This document shows positions 1 to 9,156 of a DNA stretch of 44,512 nucleotides, piece after piece (position 1 is the stretch's first letter; each line of letters starts with the position of its first letter). The stretch lies in the NCBI GenBank assembly GCA_024224595.1, contig JAAENI010000468.1, positions 1-44,512 of the forward strand, in the 5' to 3' direction. Origin of the DNA: Hyphomicrobiales bacterium. Its GTDB lineage: Bacteria; Pseudomonadota; Alphaproteobacteria; Rhizobiales; Rhizobiaceae. Position numbers and translations under genes: made by a program. The notes under the pieces were generated by a model. That model saw nothing but the letters and a program-made list of their open reading frames with translations, ran no database searches and was not told where the DNA came from.

Positions 1-8
1 AAGAATTA

Positions 9-1916
9 ATGCTAACACTACTCAGAAATTCAATTGGCGGATGGGTTGCCAAGACATTTATATTACTTCTTGTGGCAAGCTTTGGTGTCTGGGGTGTTTC
101 CGGAGCGATTATTGGCGGCCTTTCAGGTTCAGTGATACAAGTCGGCAAAACCAGTGTTTCAGCGAATGACTATGCTCTCGCTTATGAAAGGGCCCGCTTT
201 AGCCTGTCACGCCAGATTGGCCGCCTGCTCACGCGGGAAGAAACTCGCATCTTCGGTATTGAAGCAAATGTCATCACACAGTTATTGAGTGGTGCGGTAT
301 TGGATGAAAGCGCCAGAAAGATGGGGCTTGGCTTATCGGACAAAAATCTCGCCAGCCTGATTGGAGAAGATAAAGCCTTTCAGGATGCCAGCGGGAATTT
401 TAATCGCCGGGTTCTAACTGAACAACTAAGACAATTGCGCATCAGTGAATCAGATTATGTTGAAAATCGTCAGGCAGTCGCAGTTCGCAATCAACTGCTG
501 GAAGGAGTTTCAGCCAATACCAAGACACCACAGGCCTATATCGAGGCATTTGACGCCTACCGAAATGAAAAGCGCCAGTTTGAATATGTAGTTTTATCTC
601 CTGACGTGCTGGCGGAAAAACCAGCACCCACACCACAGGATATTAATGCTCATTTTGATAAAAACAAATCCGATCATGTTGCACCGGAATATCGAAAAAT
701 TGTCATTGTGAAACTTGAGGCTGAAGATATCGCCGATGCAGAATCAATTACGCCTGAAGAAGTTGCAAAGGCCTATGAGGAACAAAAATCCGGTTTCACC
801 CAGGATGAAAAGCGGACAATTCAACAGCTTAACCTTGATGACGACGCCCAGGGCAAGGCTATTTTAAAGCGCATCAACGAAGGAGAACTGTTTACTACAA
901 TTCTCGAAGAAATTGGCAAGACTGAAAAAGAAATCACAATTGGTGAATACACGCAAAAAGATCTGCCTGATACCAGCGTTGGAGAGGTCGCCTTTGCCCT
1001 CGAACTAAATAAAGTCAGCGAGGTTGTCACTGGAATATTTGGACCTGTCCTTCTGCGGGTAACAAATATCACAGCAGAAAGTATAAAACCTCTTGCCGAA
1101 GTTGAAAGCGATCTGCGTAAACGTTTGGCAACTACAAAAGCCGCGGATGAGCTATTTGATATTCATGACAAGCTGGAAGATGAACGCGCTGCCGGTGATA
1201 ATTTAAGTGAAGCGGCAACCAAAGTAAGTTTGACTGCAAGAACAATTGAAAAAGTTGACGCCCAGGGCCGTGACGACAAGGGTGAACCCGTTGCCGATAT
1301 ACCACAATCCGCCAAACTTTTAAGTGAAGCATTCAAAACCGCAGAAGGCGTTGAAGCTGATCCAATATCATTGGGTAGTACCGGCTTTGTCTGGTATGAG
1401 GTAAAAGAGATAATTTCTGAACGCCAAAAGAAGCTTGAAGAAGTCAGGGAACTGGTGAGCAAAAACTGGATCGAAGAAGAAACCTCCAGCGCTATAGAAA
1501 AGATCGCCATGGACCTTAATTCCCGCCTTGTATCAGGTGAAGAATTTGCCGCAGTACTGGACGGTGTATTACCACCTTCAACCGAAACAAAGGTGGCAAA
1601 AATCAATAAAAGCGCGGAAATGTCTCGAGAAGACACCAGTGATGATCTGGGTAAAGTAGCAGTAGGCGCTGGTTTTGCCATTGCTGAACAAAAAACAGCA
1701 CTGGCAGTTGGAGCAAAAAAAGGCACCCATATCGTACTAAAGGTCATCAATATCATCAAAGGAGAAGGAAATTCTGTTGGCCCGGAGGAAATCAAGCGAC
1801 TTGATGAGGCCCTTGGTGATGACCTGTTAAATCAATTGATCAGCGATTTGCGTGAGAAGGAAACCGTGACGGTTAACCAGAGTGCCGTTCTCGCAGCACA
1901 AAATCTGATCAGGTAG
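9..1916 (+). CDS. ppiD: PpiD/SurA-type periplasmic peptidyl-prolyl isomerase chaperone
   Basis: A 635-residue protein with one N-terminal membrane anchor (about residues 12-36, TFILLLVASFGVWGVSGAI) followed by a long, charged, periplasmic-type region. The N-terminal part (about 40-200) reads as a SurA-N/PpiD chaperone domain. The middle (about 225-360) carries a parvulin-like rotamase domain that looks degenerate. A second weakly rotamase-like stretch (AKKGTHIVLKVINI) lies near the C-terminus. Length and topology match PpiD, an inner-membrane-tethered folding factor for outer-membrane and exported proteins. It is followed after about 100 bp by trpD, the usual alphaproteobacterial order. The ATG at 9 is the first start available and gives the expected short cytoplasmic tail. 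Whether it is an active isomerase cannot be told by eye. Confidence 0.85.
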   Translation: MLTLLRNSIGGWVAKTFILLLVASFGVWGVSGAIIGGLSGSVIQVGKTSVSANDYALAYERARFSLSRQIGRLLTREETRIFGIEANVITQLLSGAVLDESARKMGLGLSDKNLASLIGEDKAFQDASGNFNRRVLTEQLRQLRISESDYVENRQAVAVRNQLLEGVSANTKTPQAYIEAFDAYRNEKRQFEYVVLSPDVLAEKPAPTPQDINAHFDKNKSDHVAPEYRKIVIVKLEAEDIADAESITPEEVAKAYEEQKSGFTQDEKRTIQQLNLDDDAQGKAILKRINEGELFTTILEEIGKTEKEITIGEYTQKDLPDTSVGEVAFALELNKVSEVVTGIFGPVLLRVTNITAESIKPLAEVESDLRKRLATTKAADELFDIHDKLEDERAAGDNLSEAATKVSLTARTIEKVDAQGRDDKGEPVADIPQSAKLLSEAFKTAEGVEADPISLGSTGFVWYEVKEIISERQKKLEEVRELVSKNWIEEETSSAIEKIAMDLNSRLVSGEEFAAVLDGVLPPSTETKVAKINKSAEMSREDTSDDLGKVAVGAGFAIAEQKTALAVGAKKGTHIVLKVINIIKGEGNSVGPEEIKRLDEALGDDLLNQLISDLREKETVTVNQSAVLAAQNLIR

Positions 1917-2017
1917 CATCTAATAATATGCAATCTGTTTTGAAGATTTGTTGGTGCGAGTTAAAATAAAGGACAAAACTCTTGAAATTGAGGGTTTCGG
2001 ATTAAACCATAAGATTA

Positions 2018-3049
2018 GTGGGGATAAAATTGAGTAACCTGAAAGAATTCATCGCCATTGTAGCTGATGGAAATTCCCTCAATCGTATACAGACTCAAAC
2101 AGCATTCTCAATCCTGATGTCCGGGGAAGCGACTCCTTCCCAAATTGGTGGTTTGCTGATGGCAATGAGAGTTCGTGGTGAGAGTGTTGAAGAATTTGTT
2201 GGTGCAGTATTGGCCATGCGGGCAAAAATGCTTGCGGTCGACGCTCCGAGCGATGCAGTAGACATCGTTGGCACCGGCGGGGATGCATCGGGTTCCTACA
2301 ATGTCTCGACCTGCGCGGCAATCGTCGCAGCCGGAGCAGGTCTCACGATCGCAAAACATGGCAATCGCTCACTGTCTTCAAAATCGGGCTCTGCCGACGT
2401 GCTTGTCGCTCTGGGGGTCAATCTGGAACTTTCCCCGGGTCAGATTTCAGACTGCATCGAAGAAGCGGGTGTCGGTTTTATGTTTGCACCCGCCCATCAT
2501 TCTGCCATGCGCCACGTGGGACCAACGCGTATTGAACTTGGAACCCGCACAATATTTAATCTGCTTGGGCCCATGTGCAATCCCGCTGGTGTCAAAAGGC
2601 AGTTACTGGGCGTATTTTCACCCAAATGGTTATTACCTGTAGCCAAAACGCTGGCGGAACTGGGCTCGGAAAAAGTGTGGGTAATGCATGGGGAAGGTCT
2701 GGACGAAATTACTATAACAGGCACCACACAAGTGGCAGCCCTTGAAAATGGTCGGGTCAATACATTTGAAATAACTCCACAAGACGCTGGCCTGCCGATA
2801 CATGATTTGTCCCAGATACTAGGCGGAGATGCGCAATACAATGCAGCAGCAATGTCGCGCGTATTGGAAGGTGAGCCCAGCGCCTATCGTGATATTGTAT
2901 TACTTAACGCCGGTGCGGCTCTGGTCATAGCCGACAAAGCAGAAGATATAAGAGACGGCGTAAACCAAGCGGCAATTGCGATTGATAATGGCCATGCAAA
3001 AACCGCACTGGAAAAACTTGTGCGGGTATCAAATCAGGGCTTGGCATAG
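2018..3049 (+). CDS. trpD: Anthranilate phosphoribosyltransferase
   Basis: TrpD transfers phosphoribosyl from PRPP to anthranilate, the second step of tryptophan synthesis in the cytoplasm. The protein (343 aa, normal family length) has the PRPP-binding glycine motif [14 protein letters not shown], the [17 protein letters not shown] signature, and GLDEITITG near the C-terminal domain, so it should be active. The ORF opens with GTG at 2018. An in-frame TTG at 2030 (giving [14 protein letters not shown]) is preceded at good spacing by a GTGGGGA Shine-Dalgarno-like stretch and may be the true start. trpC follows 12 bp downstream, so trpD, trpC and probably moaC are co-transcribed. Confidence 0.95.
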   Translation: MGIKLSNLKEFIAIVADGNSLNRIQTQTAFSILMSGEATPSQIGGLLMAMRVRGESVEEFVGAVLAMRAKMLAVDAPSDAVDIVGTGGDASGSYNVSTCAAIVAAGAGLTIAKHGNRSLSSKSGSADVLVALGVNLELSPGQISDCIEEAGVGFMFAPAHHSAMRHVGPTRIELGTRTIFNLLGPMCNPAGVKRQLLGVFSPKWLLPVAKTLAELGSEKVWVMHGEGLDEITITGTTQVAALENGRVNTFEITPQDAGLPIHDLSQILGGDAQYNAAAMSRVLEGEPSAYRDIVLLNAGAALVIADKAEDIRDGVNQAAIAIDNGHAKTALEKLVRVSNQGLA

Positions 3050-3061
3050 GACCCGATTTTC

Positions 3062-3871
3062 ATGACAGACATTTTAAAAAGAATAGAAAAATACAAACGC
3101 CGGGAAATCGCGGCTGCCAAAACGGTGGTGTCACCTTCAGAAATCAAAAAACACGCAGATGCTGCAGCCAAACCACGTGGGTTTATCAGCGCGTTGCGCG
3201 CCAAACATCAAAACAACGAGTATGCTTTGATTGCGGAAATCAAAAAGGCCAGCCCATCCAAGGGTCTAATTCGTGATGATTTTGATCCTCCTGTTCTGGC
3301 AACTGCCTATCAGCAAGGCGGTGCCGCATGTTTGAGTATATTAACTGATAAACCATCTTTTCAAGGAGCACCTGAATTTTTGGTCGCAGCGCATCAAGTT
3401 GTGGATCTTCCCATATTGAGAAAAGATTTTTTGTTTGAGCCCTATCAGGTCTACGAGGCCCGTGCCTGGGGCGCTGATTGCATCTTGATCATCATGGCCT
3501 GCCTTTCCAGTGATGAGGCCATTGAACTGGAACAAACAGCAATCCAGCTTGGTATGGATGTTCTGGTTGAGGTTCATGATGAAGAAGAACTTGAACGGGC
3601 AACACAATGCCTGAAAAGCGAAATGATTGGCATTAACAACCGCAATCTTAAAACATTTGAAACCAGCCTGGAAATCAGCGAACGCCTGGCAGCAAAAGTT
3701 CCCGGAGACAAACTGATTGTTGGCGAATCCGGCTTAATCACCCCGGCAGATTTGGCTCGTATGAGTGTTTCCAACATTCGAACATTTCTCATCGGAGAAA
3801 GTCTGATGCGTCAAAAAGACGTAACCGCCGCCACAATCAGCCTGTTGGCCAACCCCGCCCACGCAGCCTGA
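3062..3871 (+). CDS. trpC: Indole-3-glycerol-phosphate synthase
   Basis: TrpC closes the indole ring from carboxyphenylamino-deoxyribulose phosphate, the fourth tryptophan step. The 269-aa single-domain TIM barrel shows all the hallmark strands: [13 protein letters not shown] with the catalytic lysine region, [32 protein letters not shown], and VGESGL at the phosphate-binding end. It is not fused to TrpF. It sits 12 bp after trpD and 32 bp before moaC on the same strand, a common arrangement in Rhizobiales-type genomes. Confidence 0.96.
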   Translation: MTDILKRIEKYKRREIAAAKTVVSPSEIKKHADAAAKPRGFISALRAKHQNNEYALIAEIKKASPSKGLIRDDFDPPVLATAYQQGGAACLSILTDKPSFQGAPEFLVAAHQVVDLPILRKDFLFEPYQVYEARAWGADCILIIMACLSSDEAIELEQTAIQLGMDVLVEVHDEEELERATQCLKSEMIGINNRNLKTFETSLEISERLAAKVPGDKLIVGESGLITPADLARMSVSNIRTFLIGESLMRQKDVTAATISLLANPAHAA

Positions 3872-3903
3872 AAACGAACAACTGAATTTAGAGTTATACT
3901 TTT

Positions 3904-4404
3904 ATGGCCAAATTGACACATATAAACAAATCCGGCGAAGCGCAGATGGTGGATGTTGGCAACAAAAAAATCTCATCCCGCGTGGCAATTGTCGAAGGTT
4001 GTGTGAAAATGCAACACCAAACACTGACCATGATTAAGTCGGGAAATGCCAAAAAAGGTGATGTCATTGCCACCGCCCGTATCGCCGGAATCATGGCGGC
4101 AAAAAAAACCGCCGAACTGATCCCCTTATGTCACCCCATTGGCCTGTCAAAAGTATCGCTGGAAATCGAGTTTGATAATTCGCTTCCCGGTTTGATCGTG
4201 CGCGCAACCACCAAAGTCGAAGGTAAAACCGGAGTTGAAATGGAAGCATTAACCGCTTGTTCGGTAGCCTGTCTGACAATTTATGACATGGCCAAGGCTG
4301 TCGATAGAGGGATGGAAATTGGTCCTGTCCGGCTGATTGAAAAATCTGGTGGTAAATCCGGTCACTGGAAAATTGGCGACGGCGATGCGACCAACGGCAC
4401 CTGA
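3904..4404 (+). CDS. moaC: Cyclic pyranopterin monophosphate synthase
   Basis: MoaC converts the MoaA product into cyclic pyranopterin monophosphate, the first stable intermediate of molybdenum cofactor synthesis. The 166-aa protein has the family motifs [30 protein letters not shown] and the C-terminal KSGGKSG loop, so the active site is intact. It lies just after trpC and would normally run directly into moeA. Here a roughly 296-bp inverted-repeat element (4418-4713) separates the two. The molybdopterin oxidoreductase at 28.9 kb is one potential consumer of the cofactor. Confidence 0.96.
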   Translation: MAKLTHINKSGEAQMVDVGNKKISSRVAIVEGCVKMQHQTLTMIKSGNAKKGDVIATARIAGIMAAKKTAELIPLCHPIGLSKVSLEIEFDNSLPGLIVRATTKVEGKTGVEMEALTACSVACLTIYDMAKAVDRGMEIGPVRLIEKSGGKSGHWKIGDGDATNGT

Positions 4405-4417
4405 AACTGGAAAATTG

Positions 4418-4713
4418 GAGCGCTTTCGATGAAATACGAACCGTTTGATGCCCTGTATTGGCCCACTCAGCTAGACGCGGAGCGCCGCGCGATGCTCATC
4501 CATCGGGCAAGTTTCGCAACGACGCTGATGGGCCAATACAGGACACCCGCCTTTTTACATAAGCTATTGAAACAATTTGATAGTCGGGCCGTTCGAAATT
4601 GTCCAGCATTGTTGAATCGCGCTTGTGGTGCTTTGGTAGCACAGCGCACAATTCGCCTGGCAAGTGAACAATTTCGAATCGGTCAAACGATTCATATTTC
4701 ATCGAAAGTGCTC
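4418..4713. repeat. MITE-like element with nested inverted repeats between moaC and moeA
   Basis: The ends are a 31-bp inverted repeat (4418-4448 and 4683-4713) with three mismatches, beginning GAGCRCTTTCGATGAAATA and ending in a CGTTTGA motif. Inside lies a perfect 14-bp inverted repeat (CCTGTATTGGCCCA at 4452-4465, complement at 4529-4542). A third imperfect pair around GTTCGAAATTGT lies at about 4588-4600 and 4668-4680. The 95-aa ORF in it (4429-4716) is explained by the repeat and looks non-coding. A non-autonomous mobile element or structured intergenic repeat is likely. The element ends 3 bp before the moeA start. Confidence 0.75.
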
Positions 4714-4716
4714 TAA

Positions 4717-5943
4717 ATGATTGATGGCCTGATTCCGGCAACCGATGCCCTGCAAATAATCCTGCGCGATGCCGCACCTCAAACCAGTGAATTTATAAAG
4801 CTGCGCCAGGCAAATGGCCGCGTGCTTAAATCTGACCTCAACGCATTGCGAACCCAGCCTCCATTTGATGCAAGTGCCATGGATGGCTATGCGGTACGCC
4901 AGCAGGATATTGCTAACATACCGGCCAGACTGAAAGTTATCGGACAATCAGCTGCTGGTCATCCATATCGCGGCAGTATCGGCAATAATGAAGCGATACG
5001 GATATTTACCGGTGCTCCAGTGCCCGATCAAACTGATACGATAATTATTCAGGAACATACCCGGGCAGATGGAGGTCATGTCAACATTCTCAAGGGAAAC
5101 AACCCGGGTAAATTTATTCGCCAGGCAGGTTTGGACTTTCGCGAGGGTGAATGTCTGCTGCAATCAGGAAGAGTAATCGACCCCCAGTCAATTTCACTGG
5201 CTGCTTCAATGAACCACCCGCAACTGGAGGTTTGGAAAAAACCCGTTGCGGCAGTATTGGCGACGGGTGATGAACTTGTAATGCCGGGCAATTCACTGGC
5301 ACAAGGTGAAATCATCGCGTCCAACAGCTTTGCGTTGGCCTCAATTGTTGAAGATGCCGGTGGTGAGGCACTCGATATGGGGATTGCCAAAGACAAAGTG
5401 GAAAGTCTGATTGAACACGTGCAAAGTGCGATCAATCAGGGTGCAGATATGATTATCACCATTGGTGGTGCCTCAGTTGGAGACCATGATCTTGTTCTGC
5501 CGGCCATGCAGAAGATTGGTTTTGAATTTGAGTTTTCCAAAATTGCCATGCGCCCGGGTAAACCCTTTCTGTTTGCCAAAAACCAGTCAACAGGTAAAAC
5601 CATTCGCATGCTGGGCCTGGCCGGCAATCCGGTGTCTTCAATCATCGCGGGACAGATTTTCGTTCGCCCACTGGTTAATGCGATGGCCGGTCTGCCTGAG
5701 GCCTATTCCAAACCACAACAGGCAATTTTGGGGTGCGATTTAAAAGCCAATGACGAACGGCAGGAATATATGCGGGTATTGATCAAGGTTGATGACAACG
5801 GAACACTGATTGCAACACCCTTCGAGACCCAGGATTCATCAATGTTGGCAAATCTGAACAGAGCAGATGCTTTGCTCATCCGTGCGGTAAATGCTCCGGC
5901 TGCAAGTTCTGGTGAGGCTTGCGAAATAGTGTTGTTGAAATAG
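4717..5943 (+). CDS. moeA: Molybdopterin molybdenumtransferase
   Basis: MoeA inserts molybdate into adenylated molybdopterin, the last common step of Mo-cofactor synthesis. The 408-aa protein is full length and shows the expected order: DASAMDGYAV in the N-terminal domain, IFTGAPVPDQTDTIIIQEH, ATGDEL, SNSFALASIVEDAGG, GGASVGDHD (MoCF_biosynth domain), MRPGKPF and GLAGNPVSS, then a C-terminal barrel domain. The ATG lies 3 bp after the inverted-repeat element, so its ribosome-binding region is supplied by the element end (CGAAAGTGCTCTAA), which is a poor Shine-Dalgarno. Expression may therefore be affected by the insertion. In many relatives lexA follows moeA; here a convergent LacI-type gene does. 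Confidence 0.95.
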   Translation: MIDGLIPATDALQIILRDAAPQTSEFIKLRQANGRVLKSDLNALRTQPPFDASAMDGYAVRQQDIANIPARLKVIGQSAAGHPYRGSIGNNEAIRIFTGAPVPDQTDTIIIQEHTRADGGHVNILKGNNPGKFIRQAGLDFREGECLLQSGRVIDPQSISLAASMNHPQLEVWKKPVAAVLATGDELVMPGNSLAQGEIIASNSFALASIVEDAGGEALDMGIAKDKVESLIEHVQSAINQGADMIITIGGASVGDHDLVLPAMQKIGFEFEFSKIAMRPGKPFLFAKNQSTGKTIRMLGLAGNPVSSIIAGQIFVRPLVNAMAGLPEAYSKPQQAILGCDLKANDERQEYMRVLIKVDDNGTLIATPFETQDSSMLANLNRADALLIRAVNAPAASSGEACEIVLLK

Positions 5944-5967
5944 TCGGTTTATCCAGGATAAAACTGG

Positions 5968-6999
5968 TCAATTGGGCGGTTTTGCCAGAGACTGACGCTC
6001 AACAATGAATGGCTTCAATTCAATACTGGAAGACATTGTCTGATTTCTGCGCATCTCCAACAGTTGCTCTGCGGCAATTTTTCCCATTTCCCGATGCGGA
6101 ATATGCACGGTTGTCAACTCCGGCTCGATTATCGAGGATACTTCGATATCATCAAATCCGGTAATCGAGATATCCTGCGGCACACACAGACCCAAAGATT
6201 TGAGGCGCTTTGTTGCACCAATCGCCAATATATCGTTTCCACAAATTATCGCGGTTGGTCTTGGGCCATTTTCCAAAAGTGTTTCCACTGCATCACCAGC
6301 ACTTGTGAAATCATACTGCGCCTCTTTCAAACAAAAATCCCGTTCGGAAATATTAAATTCCGAAATAGCTTCCCTAACACCCGTCACACGATCGCGGGCT
6401 CTATCATTCTCTAGTGTTAATCCTGCAATCATACCAATTTTTGTATGACCTAGTTTAAGTACCTTTATTGCCATTTCCCTTGCTGCCGCCCGATTATCAA
6501 ACCCAACAAAACAATGATCAGAATCCTGTCTGAAATTCCACGCCAGAACGTATGGAATTCCTCTCTTTTTCAAAAATTCATATATCCCTTCTCGCCTATC
6601 TTCGCCTATTAAAAGAATGGCGTCCGCACCGCCTGCGATCAGCGATCGTATTTGTACTTCTTCGCGTTCGCGCTGGTAAGATGAACTGGCGACCAGCAAT
6701 GTTGACCCATTCTCGAACAGGGTTTCCTGAAATGCCTGAAGTCCACGGGCAAAAATCGCATTTTCCATTGTTGGAATAACAGCACCAACGGCATTTGTGC
6801 GTTTTGCTGCAAGTGCGCGTGCACCAAAATTCGGTGAATAACCCAGTTGGTCGACGGCCGATTTGACTCGCAACAAGGTGTTTTTCGCCACGCTGTTCGG
6901 TGAATTAAGAGACCTGGAAACCGTTGCGGTTGAAACACCGGCCACTCTGGCAACATCTTCCAGTGTTGGTAAAATAGGAATCGACAAGTTCGTCTCCAT
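5968..6999 (-). CDS. LacI-family transcriptional repressor, probable regulator of the divergent sulfonate operon
   Basis: A 343-aa LacI/GalR protein when started at METNLSIP (ATG at 6999); the longer 380-aa ORF start would run through the operator region and is unlikely. Residues about 11-30 form the helix-turn-helix (TLEDVARVAGVSTATVSRSLN), with the hinge helix around GARALAAKRTNAVGAVIPT. A periplasmic-binding-protein-like effector domain follows (AIICGNDILAIGATKRLKSLG, ITGFDDIE). It diverges from the TRAP/DHPS operon. Two AAGCGCTT-centred palindromes, the classic LacI-family operator type, lie in the shared promoter region. Inference: it represses the operon and probably itself, and releases on DHPS or a downstream intermediate. 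Confidence 0.88.
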   Translation of the reverse strand: METNLSIPILPTLEDVARVAGVSTATVSRSLNSPNSVAKNTLLRVKSAVDQLGYSPNFGARALAAKRTNAVGAVIPTMENAIFARGLQAFQETLFENGSTLLVASSSYQREREEVQIRSLIAGGADAILLIGEDRREGIYEFLKKRGIPYVLAWNFRQDSDHCFVGFDNRAAAREMAIKVLKLGHTKIGMIAGLTLENDRARDRVTGVREAISEFNISERDFCLKEAQYDFTSAGDAVETLLENGPRPTAIICGNDILAIGATKRLKSLGLCVPQDISITGFDDIEVSSIIEPELTTVHIPHREMGKIAAEQLLEMRRNQTMSSSIELKPFIVERQSLAKPPN

Positions 7000-7095
7000 G
7001 TTGGAAAAACACAGACATTTCACACTTAGTGAAATCAGGGTTCTCCTTAACGCACTATAATGACTAAATAAATTGATCACATAACTAATAAATAA

Positions 7096-7131
7096 TGTAA
7101 GCGCTTGCAAATTTCAATGTAAGCGCTTACA
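7096..7131. promoter_or_regulatory. Paired LacI-type operators
   Basis: TGTAAGCGCTTGCA (7096-7109) and the perfect palindrome TGTAAGCGCTTACA (7118-7131) are centred 22 bp apart, two helical turns, so bound dimers would lie on the same DNA face. The CG-centred core with flanking A/T-rich ends matches LacI/GalR-family operators. They sit between the LacI-type gene and the operon starting at 7177, close enough to the latter to block its promoter. Confidence 0.8.
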
Positions 7132-7136
7132 AATAT

Positions 7137-7159
7137 CAAATTGCGCTGTGCGCAATTTG
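7137..7159. promoter_or_regulatory. Perfect palindrome in the operon leader
   Basis: CAAATTGCGC-TGT-GCGCAATTTG is a perfect 10-bp inverted repeat with a 3-nt loop, 5 bp after the second LacI-type operator and just upstream of the strong GGAGGAG Shine-Dalgarno of the first gene. It could be a binding site for a second regulator or an mRNA-stabilising 5' hairpin. It has no U-tract and so is not a terminator. Confidence 0.55.
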
Positions 7160-7176
7160 TAGTGGAGGAGAGATAA

Positions 7177-7365
7177 ATGCTGAAAATAGCCTTTGCCCTG
7201 TTTCTGGTTTTCACAGTGAATGTCATTCTGGGATCGATAGGAAGCACGCAGTTTTTAGGAGATGTGGGAGAGTTATTGATTGTAATCTCATCAGTGATCT
7301 TCTTCGTTATTGCAATTATACAAAGTGAAAATAACAACCAAACCGCCACCAACAGTGATGACTGA
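7177..7365 (+). CDS. Small two-helix membrane protein, first gene of the TRAP operon
   Basis: A 62-aa ORF with an excellent Shine-Dalgarno (GGAGGAGAGATAA before the ATG) and two hydrophobic segments (about residues 3-22 and 31-49), then a short polar tail rich in N, Q and D. It is not a recognised family. Its position 30 bp before the solute-binding protein, behind the operators, implies co-expression with the transporter. A role as an accessory transporter subunit or a translated leader is possible but unproven. Confidence 0.6.
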   Translation: MLKIAFALFLVFTVNVILGSIGSTQFLGDVGELLIVISSVIFFVIAIIQSENNNQTATNSDD

Positions 7366-7394
7366 GGTGGTTTTTCTTTCTTAGGAGGAACAAA

Positions 7395-8540
7395 ATGAGT
7401 GACAAACAAGAACTAAAATCGGCCGAACGTCGAAATTTCCTGAAGCTAACCGGCAGCGGTGCTTTTACAGCCGCCATGATCGCAGGAGCAGCTGGCACAC
7501 TGTGGTCAGAAGAAGCAGTCGCACAAACTGCGAAGGAAGAAAAAGAACGTAAAAATGCTGCAGAACACACCATGAATTTGGCCACAGCATACATCATTGG
7601 CGCATCGCGTAGTTATCCAATTCTTCAGCTTGATTTGAAAGAAAATATCCAGAATGCAACCAACGGCAAAGTTTATGTCAGACTTTCTCCAGGCGGCCAA
7701 TTGGGTGCAGGCGGAGCACTGGTGCAAAAAGTCCAAGGCAACACAATTCAGGCAGCACAGCACTCAATATCAAATTTCGCACCATTTGCACCTGTCGCGG
7801 ACTTAATCAATTTGCCGTATTTCTGTGGTGCCAATCAGCGATTTGTCAATCTGGTAACATCGGATGCCTGGAAAAATGCAGTTAATCCAAAGATTGCCGC
7901 CAAAGGATTTAAAGCGCTTCTTTATGTAGTTATTGATCCACGAGTCGCGGCAGTGCGCAAAGGCGGTTCTGGCCCTATCCTGACCCCCGGCGACATGAGC
8001 GGGGTAAAGTTCCGGGTTCCAGGATCGAAAATGCTTCAACAATACTATCGTATGGTTGGTGCCAATCCAACACCCGTTGCATGGGGTGAAACACCTTCTG
8101 CCATTAAACAAGGTGTCGCAGATGCCCTCGATCCATCGGTTGGCGCATTATATGTATTCGGTTTCAAAGACATCCTTAGTCATGTGACTTTCACTCAGGC
8201 TGTGCCAGATAGTCAGGTCTATTCATGTAATCTCGAATGGTTCAATTCTCTACCCGCTGAAGTCCAGCAGGGTGTTGAATTTGGCTCAGAGATTACAGCC
8301 CAGCAAAACCTGGCGAAAGTACCTTCCGCACGCAATTATGCCATGTCGGAATTGCGCAAATCCGGCGTTGAGTTTCACTCCCTGTCCGAAGATCAATTGG
8401 CTGAATGGAAGGCCACAGGCGGATATCAAAAGAGTGAATGGGACAGTTTCAAAACAGAACTGGCCGGGAATATGGACAATTTTGCCAAGCTTGAAGAAGC
8501 TGCTGGGACTACCAGTAAATACTATGTCCATGATGCCTAA
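7395..8540 (+). CDS. TRAP transporter substrate-binding protein (DctP family), probable sulfonate binder
   Basis: A 381-aa DctP-type periplasmic binding protein. The N-terminus has a twin-arginine signal (RRNFLKLTGSG followed by a hydrophobic stretch and AVAQT), so export folded through Tat is likely. The mature part has the family signatures NATNGKVYVRLSPGGQLG and the FRVPGSKMLQQYYRMVGANPTPVAWGETPSA region, which contains the conserved arginine and the ligand-binding strand. An AGGAGG Shine-Dalgarno precedes the ATG. It delivers substrate to the DctQM membrane subunits encoded next. The catabolic genes downstream suggest DHPS or sulfolactate as ligand (HpsK-like role), but the ligand cannot be read from sequence. 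Confidence 0.92.
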   Translation: MSDKQELKSAERRNFLKLTGSGAFTAAMIAGAAGTLWSEEAVAQTAKEEKERKNAAEHTMNLATAYIIGASRSYPILQLDLKENIQNATNGKVYVRLSPGGQLGAGGALVQKVQGNTIQAAQHSISNFAPFAPVADLINLPYFCGANQRFVNLVTSDAWKNAVNPKIAAKGFKALLYVVIDPRVAAVRKGGSGPILTPGDMSGVKFRVPGSKMLQQYYRMVGANPTPVAWGETPSAIKQGVADALDPSVGALYVFGFKDILSHVTFTQAVPDSQVYSCNLEWFNSLPAEVQQGVEFGSEITAQQNLAKVPSARNYAMSELRKSGVEFHSLSEDQLAEWKATGGYQKSEWDSFKTELAGNMDNFAKLEEAAGTTSKYYVHDA

Positions 8541-8558
8541 AGGCACTCGTATCTGAAG

Positions 8559-8587
8559 GACGGCGCCAATTTGGCGCCGTCTCTTTT
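8559..8587 (+). terminator. Intra-operon hairpin after the binding-protein gene
   Basis: GACGGCGCC-AATTT-GGCGCCGTC (8559-8581) is a perfect GC-rich stem followed by TCTTTTC. It lies between the dctP-like and dctQ-like genes. Such hairpins commonly act as partial terminators or 3' stabilisers that allow excess binding protein over membrane subunits. Confidence 0.75.
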
Positions 8588-8631
8588 CAAATACTCATCA
8601 AAATCATACAGCGTAACCCGGGAGATAGGTG

Positions 8632-9147
8632 ATGCAGCGGATTTTCAAGCAAATAGACGCCAATATCGAACGTTGGGCGCTTTTGGTATTTTATGTACTT
8701 CTTGTCTTAACAATGTCTGTTGAAGTTATTCGCCGTGAAGTTTTTTCATATTCCTCCATATGGGGTGAGGAAATTGTTCGCTACTCATTCATCTACCTGG
8801 CCTGGATTGGCGCTGCTTCAGCGGTAAAAGAGCGGGCGCATATTCGCATAGATGTACTACTTCACTATGTTTCCGCACGCACCAAGACATTGATATATAT
8901 TCTGGGTGATTTAGTGATGTTTGCTGTCGCATGTGTGGCGTTATATTGGTCTTATGAAACATTTGCAGTTGCCTGGAAGTTTGGCGCAGTCAGCCACGGT
9001 CTTCGGGTGCCAATGGTCTGGTTTTTGTTTGCGGTCCCAGCCGGTTTCTCACTAATAATTTTCCGTTTAATCCAATCGTTTCTTCGAGACATCCGTGACC
9101 TGCGAACAGGCGGTGACGTTTTCGAAGGTAACAAGATGTTTGATTAA
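8632..9147 (+). CDS. TRAP transporter small membrane subunit (DctQ family)
   Basis: About 171 aa with four predicted membrane helices (near residues 15-35, 48-66, 88-110 and 126-148), the DctQ pattern. Conserved-looking features are WGEEIVRYSFIYLAWIGAASAVKERAHIRID and HGLRVPMVWFLFAVPAGF. The ORF track begins at GTG 8629, but the adjacent ATG at 8632 has the better-spaced GGGAGA Shine-Dalgarno. It pairs with the large subunit encoded 9 bp downstream to form the sodium-coupled permease. Confidence 0.92.
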   Translation: MQRIFKQIDANIERWALLVFYVLLVLTMSVEVIRREVFSYSSIWGEEIVRYSFIYLAWIGAASAVKERAHIRIDVLLHYVSARTKTLIYILGDLVMFAVACVALYWSYETFAVAWKFGAVSHGLRVPMVWFLFAVPAGFSLIIFRLIQSFLRDIRDLRTGGDVFEGNKMFD

Positions 9148-9156
9148 GGTATCGCT

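Noticed and set aside
1163-1795. 210-aa minus-strand ORF
   Set aside because: It is entirely antisense to ppiD, with serine-rich composition typical of a shadow frame.
4429-4716. 95-aa ORF between moaC and moeA
   Set aside because: Both ends are the arms of an inverted repeat and the body holds further inverted repeats. There is no recognisable domain, and ORFs exist on both strands of the element.
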